Positions 13,101-24,033 of a stretch of 64,000 bases of DNA are shown one piece after another. Location of the stretch: the NCBI RefSeq assembly GCF_933775445.1, contig NC_065874.1, positions 30,388,501 to 30,452,500 of the forward strand. Reading direction: 5' to 3'. The notes beneath the pieces were generated by a model. The model made no database searches. It was not told where the DNA came from and saw only the letters and a list, made by a program, of their open reading frames with translations. Each line of letters starts with the position of its first letter. Position 1 is the stretch's first letter. Position numbers and translations under genes: made by a program. The DNA comes from Argentina anserina (lineage: Eukaryota; Streptophyta; Magnoliopsida; Rosales; Rosaceae).

Positions 13101-13795
13101 CTTCAGTTTCATGGCTAGGGATTAAAGTTCTACTAAAACCTTTTCATAAAGAGACTAAAGACTAGTTTGATATGATCTGCAGACACAATCGTCGCAGTTG
13201 GGAATTAAGCGTTCCTACTATAAGGAACCTAACATAATTGAGCATATGAGTGAATGATTTTGCATATTGAGATAAAATGTCACTTAAATGAAAATTTTCC
13301 GTATGATAAAAATGTCACGCAATCCGTAGAATTCTATTAAAATGAAATTATAAGCTTAAAGATATTGCTTCCATTTGATCGGAACACAAAGCACATAAAC
13401 ATTCATTCGAGATATAGAACATAGTGCATTGACACCCTAGGCCTCGATAGTAATTTTAATATAAATTCATATTTTAAACTACATATGAATAATAAATAAA
13501 TAAAATAGATAAGAAAGACATGTATGTGTTAAACTGTAAGTGAGGCAGATGATGACTGGACCTTTGGGAATGTGTCATACACGAGTTGCAACTGGCCAAG
13601 AGTTGCAGCTAGCTCACCCGTTTACCACTATCAGAAAGAAACTACAAAATGGCATGTGAATTGGAAACATTTTATTTTTCTTTTAAATACCTCACGATGG
13701 CACATTTACTTAATTGCAAGGAGTATAATGAATCAGAGACAACTAGAATTATAGATTTCATAAATCAAAGACAAAACAAATGAAGAACGTATGTG
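10135..13795. other. Intergenic region, left half, PHT4;1 to C2H2 gene
   Basis: No supported gene. The first 300 bases are the PHT4;1 promoter and leader. A less AT-rich island at about 10440-11000 looks unlike its surroundings; on the minus strand one frame there ends in a Gly-rich tail, but I cannot connect it to a gene. From 11100 to 13790 the DNA is very AT-rich, with an AT microsatellite at 11525-11544 and a short AC run at 12302-12315. Confidence 0.35.
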
Positions 13796-14149
13796 AATGA
13801 TTCCTAAACACTTTTTTTTTGTCGGAAACTGAATTCATTCAAAGAAACGGCCCAAGGCCAAAGCAACTACAAACAGAAAGCAGAAAGAAAGCAAGAACAA
13901 AAGGAGCTCTGTCGAAACAGGGCAAAGCTCAAAAGCAAGAACGAAAGGAAACCTAGGGAGGACCAGGGAGGCCGTCACTTCTTAGAACATTGAGGAGGGA
14001 GGTAGGAGGCCTATTGGCCCATTCCGAAGAGCTCAACCTCACCATGGCGCTGCATCCGCCAGCTGGTTAGCTTCACGAGGGACCCAATTTCAAACAAGAT
14101 GTTGAACCCACGAGCTAGCTCATGAGCCTTCCTAATGATTCCTAAACAC
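13796..14149 (-). mobile_element. 5'-truncated LINE copy with 16-bp target duplication
   Basis: The insert is 13812-14133 (322 bp), flanked by exact copies of AATGATTCCTAAACAC at 13796-13811 and 14134-14149. Its left end is a T run just inside the left duplication, which is a poly(A) tail on the minus strand. A target duplication of this length plus a poly(A) end is the signature of target-primed reverse transcription by a non-LTR retrotransposon. Read on the minus strand, the upstream end shows coding-like sequence (KAHELARGFN and SLVKLTSWRMQRHGE) that may be the tail of a LINE RNase H or C-terminal region. Only the 3' end of the element was copied. Confidence 0.75.
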
Positions 14150-16103
14150 GTTACTAAGTTCTATTACTTAATTAAACTATGACATGAACACCGTTGGTAA
14201 GTTTTATTACTAGCCCCATTTGCTATTGATTGAAAGAGTACCAAATCGATGTATAAAAGAGGGGATATGTTGATGACAACATCACATGAGCAGCAAACAA
14301 TTCAGTCTTTGTTAACATGGAGGTAGAATCTGATTCCTTAAGACGAAAACGAAAAAAAAAAGGTCAGGATTCTGGAAGAAATCGCATTCACAGGCAAAGC
14401 TAGCTAGCTGTCTCCAAAAATGCACTGCCACTAGCAACAATGGATTGATTGGATTCTGTGAAGCGCTAAATCCAATTCCCCTCGAACTTGGTTTCACTTA
14501 TATATATGTGGATATAGCAAGATAGCAATATGTGGAATTTTGTCATGGCTTCTCATCAATTAAAATTTGGTTACATATATAACTATATCTGCAGTTAGAC
14601 AAATACGGTATGGACGTGATCTGAATTTGTTTCATATCTTTTCAGACAAAATAGATAAGTTAATAGAGGGCTTTGGATTCTGCTCGAGACCAGGCAATGC
14701 ATGCATGTTAAATATTGTTAACTATGAAACCCTAGCTTGAACGGTTGAATCAGTTCATAAACTAATTAAGAAAAGGCTTGGGATATTGGTTTTATCTGAA
14801 TCGAAATTCTGAAAAAAAAAATAGCTAATGAAATGGATTTGGCCGCTTAATGAGGGAACCTTTCACGTGTGGAACAACATCGATTTAGCAGTACTGTTTT
14901 GAAGTTAATTCATTCTTTAATTTCCATATAATTAATATAATTTGATCAGGGATTCCAGTGGTACTTCGATCATGCATTCAGATCATGATTATCATCATCA
15001 GCTTATGGCTTCATGAGGAACCCCACATGCCAATCTCAGTTGCCCTAATGAAGGATTTCGGGTTGTCCATTGATATCATATACATATAGTTTTGAATCTT
15101 TTGCTTCACACTTCTAGTCATGACTCATGAGAAGTGCCTAAGGACGTGTGACAGTAAAACAAAGAGTACTCTGCGCATGTACATAACTACGGTATTAATT
15201 TTGTTCCCATCTATATAATCACCAAAACCAACCAAAAATTGGATCAAATCTCTATCGATTCTCGGTATATATATTCTTTCATTCTCAAATTGATATGCAG
15301 CTACCATTTTGACATCATATTCTCAACCGTTGAATAGAAATATATATACTAATGACAGCCAAACGTCATTATATTATCATCACGTCCGAGTAACGGTACT
15401 ATGTTTCATAGAAGCTGCCTAAATATATGTTCTTGTTTAGTAGAAGGAAGTTCGACCGCAAAATTCAATGCAGAGTAGGCAATGCAACACTTATAGTATT
15501 GTATTAATCAACTAGATATCATATAAAACTGTTACCAAATGGCAAATGTCATCAAACATTGATAATGTTTCATAATATATCATTCACAAATTAATGAACC
15601 CAAAATAAAATGAGAAATGCTCAATGAATCTGTCATTTCTAGTAATTCGATCACCACGTAATAAAGTTTGAAGCTTTATAGTAAGTTTGCGCTACAAAAC
15701 TCAGTATGTAATCTCTATTAGCAGTATCATTCTGAATTATATGAATATATATAATAGAATATTGTGTCACATTTCTAAATATTATCCATTCCAAAATATC
15801 GCGGAACTCTACAATTAATTATATCTCTTCCTCCTCTAGAAGCGAGAATCACAATTATACGCAGAGGAGAGATGGATCGCAGACAAAGAGATACCATGAA
15901 ATTGCCTTCCAAGTTCCACCTACTCTTTTTAAGTCTTAACCCTCTTTCACCTTTATTCTTCTTCTTCCATGTCCCATCCAGCTTTCTTCATCAATTCTAT
16001 CATTTCCTATTTCCCCAATCGCTCTCTCTCAATCACTTCGTCGATCTCCTTCATGTCTAACTACCTAGCTTGAGTAGCTCTCTCCCTCATGCACTAGCTA
16101 GTA
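14150..16103. other. Intergenic region and leader of the C2H2 gene
   Basis: About 1.95 kb of AT-rich DNA with no supported gene. The last 250 bases are CT-rich and probably hold the promoter and leader of the gene at 16104. An upstream open frame of 62 codons begins with ATG at 15872 and ends at 16060, 44 bases before the main ATG. If the transcript starts upstream of 15872, this frame could reduce translation of the main one. Confidence 0.35.
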
Positions 16104-17204
16104 ATGGCGACCATGTCATCATTCTTCAACAGGTTCCTCTCTTTCTTCCTCCTCCTCGTCCACCTCAGCTGCTTCACTATCACCCCCGCCGCCGCCGCCT
16201 CCACTACCAATCCCGACCGCCATAAACGCAGACTCTCTTCACTCATCTCCAAACCCTCTCTAAAACCCCAAAAGGCCCTTTCCTCCTCTTGGTCCTATCT
16301 CAAGAAACTCTTCAAGTCCTCCAAAACACAAACCCACCACCTCTCCACGCCGCCTCGCTCCTCCAGCCACTCACTCGTCTCTCTCGTCTCTCCACCTCAA
16401 ATCAAAGCTGACCCTCCTTCGAAAATCTCCGATGACTCGGACATATTCTCCGGAGATGACCACTTTTTCCCTCTCCGAAACGACATCTTCCCCTGCACAA
16501 CTTGCGGCGAGATATTCCATAAGCCTCAAGCTCTCGACCACCACCAAGCAGTCAAGCACTCCGTGTCGGAGCTCCTCAACGGCGACACCGGTAAGAACAT
16601 AGTCCAGATCATATTCAATACAGGATGGACCGACGCCAAGAAGACCCCAGTGATCCACCGCATTCTGAAGATCCACAACAGCGTCAAGATACTTGCTAGG
16701 TTTGAAGAGTACAGAGAGTTAGTGAAGTCCAAAGCTGCCAGAAACAGCGCCATGAGAAGAGACGAGAGGTGCGTGGCCGACGGGAATGAGCTGCTGAGAT
16801 TTCACTGCTCGACTTTTCTCTGCGACTTAGGAACCGGCGGGAGCTCAGGCATATGCAACCAGCAGTACTGTAGCGTTTGCGGGATCATCAAGTCAGGGTT
16901 CTCAGCCAAGTTGGACGGAATCTCCACGCTGTCTAGCAGTTCCAGGGCGCACGTGGCGATACCGGAGGAGATCGAGGAGGAGTTCAAGTTCATGAACGTG
17001 AAGAGGGCCATGCTGGTCTGCCGCGTAGTGGCGGGTCGGGTCGGGTGCGACTCGGATGTTGACGTGGACAAGGAGGGTGGCGGGTTTGACTCGGTGGTGG
17101 GGAGGAATGGGAGTGGGACCCAGATTAGGGTAGATGAGGAGGAGCTCCTGGTGTTTAACCCGCGGGCTGTGCTCCCCTGCTTTGTGATTGTGTATACAGT
17201 TTGA
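16104..17204 (+). CDS. Single-C2H2 zinc-finger protein, intronless, At2g29660-like
   Basis: A 366-residue frame without introns, from ATG 16104 to the stop ending at 17204. Residues 9-32 are strongly hydrophobic and end in an Ala-rich stretch, resembling a signal peptide or membrane anchor. Residues 35-120 are Ser/Lys/Pro-rich. One C2H2 finger occupies residues 131-152 (CTTC, then HH and KH: C-x2-C-x12-H-x4-H). It is followed by a conserved region with NGDTGKNIVQIIFNTGW, EEYRELVKSKA, RDERCVADGNELLRFHC and the Cys-rich CNQQYCSVCGII. Plants have a small family of such proteins, in which the region after the finger resembles a poly(ADP-ribose) polymerase fold; I rely on memory for that. Function is not established. 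Codon use is GC-rich compared with flanking DNA. Confidence 0.85.
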   Translation: MATMSSFFNRFLSFFLLLVHLSCFTITPAAAASTTNPDRHKRRLSSLISKPSLKPQKALSSSWSYLKKLFKSSKTQTHHLSTPPRSSSHSLVSLVSPPQIKADPPSKISDDSDIFSGDDHFFPLRNDIFPCTTCGEIFHKPQALDHHQAVKHSVSELLNGDTGKNIVQIIFNTGWTDAKKTPVIHRILKIHNSVKILARFEEYRELVKSKAARNSAMRRDERCVADGNELLRFHCSTFLCDLGTGGSSGICNQQYCSVCGIIKSGFSAKLDGISTLSSSSRAHVAIPEEIEEEFKFMNVKRAMLVCRVVAGRVGCDSDVDVDKEGGGFDSVVGRNGSGTQIRVDEEELLVFNPRAVLPCFVIVYTV

Positions 17205-18895
17205 GAATAAATTACAGTGTGAGGGTTTGATAATATGGAATTTGCCAATTTGGTTTTTCCTGATTAAATTGTGTTAAAGAATGTGAATTTTTGTGATTAG
17301 TGGCTGTGATGGTGATTTGAACAGGTTTTCGATTGGGGAGGGCACATGGATTTCGATCTATGAGAATTTAGTGCATGTTTAACGGAATAGTAATTGATTA
17401 TTCCATGTCATGTAGTTTGAAATAGTAATATGTCGATATATAGGAAAAATTATATTATACGCTGCTACATGGTATGCAACAAGATTTTTTCTCTATAAAC
17501 AAACCCCTACACCTACATTATGCATTTTATGATACCTATTTTTCACCACACAATTGTGTGTGTATAGCATATTTTGCTGCACAGTAGACAAGCCCATATA
17601 TAGAGTTGAATTTTTGATTGATGATCGTATTTCAGTCAATATAGTGCATTATGTGAAATGATGCTCTTCCTCTTTGTGAATATTGGAAACTGGTTATTTT
17701 CTTCTACAATTTTGGCTGATTCCTATTAGTTGATGATTTTATCAATTGAGAACAGAGATTCTACTCTCGCATGACGATATTGTTATTAGATGGGAAAACT
17801 ATCTTTGCTGAATAACGAGTGCTTGTATGAGTTGTATCCAACGATATCGTATATTTGGCTAAATTCCTCTAAACGAGGAGTGGCAAAAGGATTAGATCAT
17901 TCCACCCGATTTTTGTAGTAAATATCTTTATTTCAATGTTTCGGGTGTTTTTTAAACTCGATCCATGCTTAAATTTTCTAATTTTCATGTTGAATGCTTT
18001 TAATTTGGATTACACTGAGAGTTACACCGTAACGGTGAATATAATAAAATGACAAATTAAGAGTACGTTGCAACCACTACAAGTGGTTGAATTAGTAAAC
18101 ATTCTATACCCAGGTTCTATATGTGGAACTTCTATACTCAGGTTCAATTTCTCTTAATATTTATCAGAATTAAATCTCAACCTATTCTTGGTGGTCATAA
18201 TATTAGTCTTTGGACCTTAAACGCGGTTAAGAAAACCGTGCGAAATTGATTAAATAAAAATGTATGTTTAACAGAAAATTAGGATGAAACAGACAAATAC
18301 ATAACACAAGGACTCCTCCGTACTCACAACCAGCCTTAACATCATATTTGAGCCCTCTTTAGAACAATAGAGAAATCAAAGACAGAATACAAAGACTAAA
18401 GTAAAGCAGACAATATACGAGAAAGTGAACTTTAGACAGATGGCACCGTCAGCCTGAAAAGAACTACTGAGAAGTTAATAGATCGACCCCTTCACAATGT
18501 AGTTAAGTTAACCAAAAAGTCCAGTGCAAAACCAAAAACAATAACACATCGGCGTATACAAAAAATGCTGGAATGCACGAAAGATAGATATGCATTATAC
18601 GTAGGATGTTCATGTAGCAAGTCTTGGCATAAGTACCAGTAGTGAGAATAATTTAATTTGCTGCTCGGGCGACTACGAATCAGTGGTTTCTTCTTCCCTT
18701 AAAAATGATTGATGTTCCTGCGAAATCTCAAGTACGGGAATGCTCGCCGATGATTGTAGGCTCATTAATTGGGCTAACAAATAAAGCCCAAACGTGCCCA
18801 AGCCCAAATGATCCCCATAATTTCCGCGCAAAAAGCAAACCGTTTGAAATCCCCAAAAGGCAAAATCGAACACTGATCGTTCTTGAGTGATATTC
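17205..18895. other. Intergenic region between C2H2 gene and GONST gene
   Basis: About 1.7 kb, AT-rich. It holds the 3' flank of the C2H2 gene and the upstream region of the transporter gene. I see no RNA gene, clear repeat or transposon end. Minus-strand open frames over 18673-18981 have no domain and overlap the presumed promoter of the next gene, so I leave them out. Confidence 0.35.
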
Positions 18896-19415
18896 AATTC
18901 AGCTAACAAGGCAACAGAGACAGATCGTTGCGGCCATGCGGGGTTTGACTTTGGAGTCCTCGGGAAGTGTTGCTCCTCCAATATTCAATTTCCATGGCGG
19001 TGTTCTGTCACCTCATCTCACGCCCTCTCTACCATCAGGTCCCTCCTTTCTTGATTCCCACTCTCCTTCTCACATGCCTCAGATCCACTCATTCTTCCTC
19101 TTCTCATTCTTCTTCAGCTTACTACTCTTTACCCCTTTGCGTGCTTTTGCAAAAGATACAACCTTACCCTACTCACGTTTTCTGCATGAATTTCGACATC
19201 CTTCTAGCCGCGTTTGATATCCCCTTTTCCATTTTGATTATAAGCTCTTTTCGGGTTCCGGCTTTTCGTATTCGAGTTATGTTAGTTGTGTTTCTCTGCA
19301 AACTGAAGTAGTAAGCGTGCAACGATTTTGATTGGTAAGAGTTTAGATTTGATGGAGGAGGGAAATTTGAGTTTCGTTTTTGAAACTGGGTGTATGGTTT
19401 TGCAGGTTTGGTGAC
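18896..19415 (+). promoter_or_regulatory. 5' leader of the GONST gene with probable intron and upstream ATGs
   Basis: A likely leader exon ends at 19038 (CATCAG before GTCCC), and a likely leader intron runs 19039-19405, ending TTTTGCAG. Two upstream ATGs lie in the leader exon, at 18936 and 18994. After splicing, the first opens a frame that runs past the main ATG and stops at 19435-19437. The second encodes a 17-residue peptide whose TGA (19412-19414) ends one base before the main ATG at 19416. The arrangement could limit or couple translation of the transporter. The transcription start is not known. Confidence 0.45.
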
Positions 19416-21909
19416 ATGTCGTCTGACTACAAGTTAGAGGGAGTTAAAGGCCATGAAATTGAGGACCCAGAAGTTGGTTCACCAAATGGAGTTCATAGTA
19501 TTCTTGCAGAACGGAGAAATATGACTCTCAGTGACAGGTAAAGTCATCATCAGCTATTTGTTCATTCTGTATCTTTTTATAAGTTCCAGCAAACTGAGGC
19601 TATCTTTTGTCATGTAATTCAACTAAACATATTGTCCGATGTGAATTGTTCACATCAAGTTCATAAAATTTTCATTTGTAAGCCGTATTGTGATCAAGTT
19701 GCTAGCTGCTACCTTTCGTTCTATAAGTTGAAGCCTGATAAAAATCAGGATTGCTTACTCATGTGGTTTAGTTAATAGAAATTTTCACTGTGAATGTAAT
19801 TATATACTTAATAGAGTGAAAGGGCAATATCAATTGGCAAGCTTTGTGGCTCTTAAAGATTGTTGTCTACAGTGGATTCATAAGCTCTACTATATTCGAA
19901 TAAGGAGATTATTTAAATATAGGATTAAGTATGTACATTGTGATTTTGTGAAAGGGGCATGATATGCAAGCTTTGTGGTTTGTTCTTCAAGCAGGTTGTT
20001 CAGAGGGAATCGAGCAGGGCATGGTGACACCGTCTCTGTTAATTCCAGTGACGGAAATGAAAAGCATGGACATGGGTCAGCCAAGAAATCTGAACCTTTG
20101 CTGTCTGGGACAGCATATTGCCTCTCATCGTGTAGCATGATTTTGCTCAATAAAATTGTTCTATCCGGTTACAACTTCAATGCAGGAGTATCGTTGATGT
20201 TCTATCAAGTATGTCATTTTGCATTACCTCTTACTTGATTCCTTTTTGGCCACAATGAATCATGAGAAATATTTTTTATTATCAGTTCTAGTATCAAGAA
20301 TCATCTGCTTCATGCATTCTTCTGTTGTGTATTGTCTAGGTAGGCTGATAGTTGAGTGATATCTCCTTTTATGATCATAATGCAAAGCATAAATTTAGCC
20401 AGCCATAATGGGATCTGATTCCATGTCATTTCTGCAGAACTTGATAAGTACTGTAATTGTTGTATTGTTGGACTTCTCTGGATTTGTTACTGTGGAAAAG
20501 CTCAATTGGAAACTGGTTAAGGTCTGGATCCCTGTTAATGTAATCTTCATCGGCATGCTTGTATCAGGCATGTATAGGTAGGTATGCTTCATTTTTGCAT
20601 TTTGGGTTATCTATTTTATTTGGGGCGTATAATCTCAATCCAGGCCTGTAAGGAAAAGAAATTAAAAAAAGACTAATTCTGAAGAGAATATTGCTGATAT
20701 GATCCCAGTTATGTTCAATTTTGATGTTGTATATATATCCTTTTAACAGTCAGATATTCTAACGTACATGTAAAGCTTACCATTGTGGTTCACCTTTTTC
20801 CTTTCAGTTTGAAATACGTAAATATTGCAATGGTGACCATTCTGAAGAATGTGACAAATATTTTAACAGCTCTGGGAGAATTATACATGTTCCGGAAACA
20901 CCAGAATCAGAAAGTGTGGACTGCGATGTTTCTGATGGTAAATCTCCAAGATCAGCTACGATCATATACATTCTTCCATTTAGATGAAATGTGTATGCTT
21001 ATATATTCTTAGTCAAGTTCTGATGATTTTCCTTATGTATTTCAGATTATCTCAGCTATCAGCAGTGGCATTACAGATATCTCCTTTGATGGTGTAGGTT
21101 ATGCTTGGCAATTTTCAAATTGCATACTAACAGCAAGCTACTCAGTAAGCGTAATTATAAGTTCTGGGGATCAATTTAGTTTTACTGTGATTTTTATTTC
21201 TGTAAGCAAGACTTTTCTTTTTGTGATAGCTTACTCTACGGCGAGTCATGGATGAAGCCAAAAAGCATACAAGATCTGGATCTCTGAATGAAGTTTCAAT
21301 GGTCTTGTTGAATAACTTGCTATCTCTACCTTTTGCTGCCTTCTTGATTGTTCTGTTTGGGGAATGGGAATATGTGATTAACGCGTAAGCATAAGTTGAG
21401 ATGTTCTTTATATGTTTTTCAAAAGCACAATTAGCTCATCATTACAAAAACTTTTGGTTTCAAAATGCAGGGATGTAGTTAAGTTGCCAATGTTTTGGAT
21501 TATTGCAACAGCTAGCGGGTTGCTTGGACTTGCCATTAGCTTCACTTCCATGTGGTTTCTGCATCAAACTGGGCCAACCACCTATAGGTAATATACTCAG
21601 TAATTGATCAAGTTCAAAACTTAACTTCTTACGAGTCAGGAGTAGATATATAAGAACTTATTTCTGATGTGCTTCTGCTTTACAGTCTGGTGGGTTCCTT
21701 AAACAAAATTCCCATTTCTCTTGCTGGTTTAGTCTTGTTCAGGGTGCCTCTCAGTCTACCGAACCTCTTCAGCATACTATTTGGTACTCAACATATTCAA
21801 CTCTTAGGTCGTAAATACTATTGTAGGGATATCATTACTCACATAGTGATGACAATTTTTTACAGGTTTATTCGCTGGAATATTCTTCGCCAGGGCCAAA
21901 ATGTCTTAA
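19416..21909 (+). CDS. GONST2: Golgi GDP-mannose/nucleotide-sugar transporter, GONST1/GONST2 type
   Basis: Nine coding exons: 19416-19537, 19995-20208, 20438-20577, 20808-20937, 21046-21144, 21230-21384, 21471-21587, 21686-21783, 21866-21909. All introns are GT-AG and the total is 372 residues. The first roughly 70 residues are hydrophilic. About ten membrane segments follow, starting at SGTAYCLSSCSMILLNKIVL. Family marks are SLKYVNIAMVTILKNVTNI, AISFTSMWFLHQTGPTTYS and GSLNKIP, which corresponds to the GALNK nucleotide-binding motif of yeast Vrg4. The end is FFARAKMS. From the family, the protein exchanges GDP-mannose for GMP across the Golgi membrane, supplying glycan and sphingolipid glycosylation. 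The long N-terminus and gene order favour GONST2 over the shorter GONST1. Some members carry other GDP-sugars, so substrate is inferred. Confidence 0.9.
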
Positions 21910-24033
21910 TTCAGAATGAATTTATTAGGATAAAGATGGAGGAATCACTTCCTTAGTTGGCGAGTGATATATCGTCTCATGCTAATTCAGAATGGCTGCA
22001 TAAAACAGTTTTCAGGAACTGAAAACTCTGTTAAGTAAGCTTTTGGTTGAAGAAGGCCAAAAGTTTTATTCCTCTGCGATCATGGCTTCAAGTCATCAAT
22101 GAGTCACAGGATTAGAAAATTGCAGCTCTATACGGTTACAGTGAATGTTGCTTACTCGTTCAATATACAGATAGTGCAAGAGAGAAACAATTCATGTCCA
22201 ACTTCTTATTTTTAACAAACATGTTATACTTGTAGCTAAATTTTGTTATTTAAACAGTATCAGTCATTTCTGATCAGATGATCATCCTTCCCCTAATTTC
22301 ATTCAGAACGAAACCAGCTTACCGAGCAAAGCCACATCAAGATCGTCCTTGATCTCGTTTGAAAACCAAAAATGGAAGAACTCCAACAATGCAGTAGCTG
22401 ATACTATGAAGTAATACCTTACAAATTATACATTTTACCTAAATGCAGGCCTTAAAATGAAGAACTGAAATCTTCAAGAAATGAATTTGAGGGCACGTAT
22501 GACGTATGTCAAATAAAGGAGCCATTTCCGGGAGAAACTGGCTAGCAAGCATAGAGATGATTGCCATTTGCCAATGATTTTCTGATTTTTAGCTACACCA
22601 ACATTTTCCTATCAAAAGACACAATTGAAAGGAGGAATGGTTATTTCATTCATGGGACAATTGGAACGAATTTTTTGCTTTCTTTGTCCTCACCTCAGAA
22701 CACTCTGCTTGATCAAAACGACATTTTATAAAAAAAAAAACTTTTCTTATTGGCAGTTACAGATATCAATTTGGTCTCTACTCGTTCCATTTTTATTAGT
22801 TTCCCATTGTTATCGAAAGTGTTCTGGGAATCACAATTTCTGATTCCTACGGATATTTCAATCCTCAAACCAAACCAATATAACATTAGGGATCGGACAA
22901 CAAATATAAATTTAGACTATACAGCTCTAAATTTCCTTTTTCAAATTTCTGAGTAATCATTCAGCTGGATATTAACACTATTACTGTATTAATTTCTTAA
23001 TTAAAATCTCTTCATCTACTACAAGTAACGTCCATGTAAATATTTACTGCAGTCTCTTGACTTGAGAATAATGTCCTAAATAGATTAAATTACGAATTGC
23101 CAAACCTGCATTCTCAGAATAATGGTTATTTTGAGGCCGTATGCAAGCCACATATTTCTTTCCCATCTCCAATAAAACCCAAGAACTAAAGTTAATGGGG
23201 AAAAACAAAGCTAAACCACAAAGAGGTAGCTCAAATTGAAAGAATAATGGTATAGGTTTCCAAGCATAGAACCTCAACAATTGCATTTAGTAGCCATACA
23301 CAGGCGATCAAAGGCATATTATTTTGCCAAAATTCAGCTTCCTAATAAGTCATAATTAATCTCCTTTAAAAAAAAATATGTATTTTATCTCATAATTGAC
23401 TCAATAGTACAACAGTTTTGTACTGTCTATCCAGTATGTAGTTTCCAGTCATAGTCTCAATAGTCAAGTATACCCCTCATGTACATGCCCATTAGGAGGT
23501 TGCACAAATTTCATCGATCATTTAGCTGTCATTTTTTCTTGTTAATATATCTTTTTCTTCTATATTTTGTGTTCACTGTATCAAGGGATATATCTGTCAT
23601 TCCAGCATTGTGCTACCAAAATTACCATTCTTAATTTTATCCAAATTTCAAATTAATTTATGGTAATAGAATTGATTTAATTTATAATTGTGTGTTTAAT
23701 AACGAACCCACTAATCGCTCCTCTAGCTCTTCCTACTTTTGTACGATAGAGGAAGCTCAGGAGTTACAGCGACAACCAATTCCCAACCGATGGATCAACA
23801 TTTAGATCGACGGCTATTATTCGATGTGGCTGATTACAAGGCTTAGTTCAAGCTTTTCCCCCAGCTCTATTATGGTGTGTACGTGTCTCATTCTCTCTTC
23901 CCTCTCATCTCTCTCTTTCTCTCACAAACAGAGAAAGAACAAACAAACCCACAAAACCCTCCCCTGGAATAATTCAAGCCTGAATTAGTCCCTTTTCCCT
24001 CTTCTTAATTTCCCTGAACCTTCCAGTCCAAAC
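21910..24033. other. Intergenic region between GONST and MYB genes
   Basis: About 2.1 kb, AT-rich, with the 3' flank of the transporter and, after about 23700, the promoter and CT-rich leader of the MYB gene. Short open frames on both strands have no recognisable domain. I see no repeat ends. Confidence 0.35.

Noticed and set aside
18673..18981. 102-codon minus-strand frame
   Set aside because: Overlaps the promoter and leader of the GONST gene, lacks any domain, and reads like chance translation.
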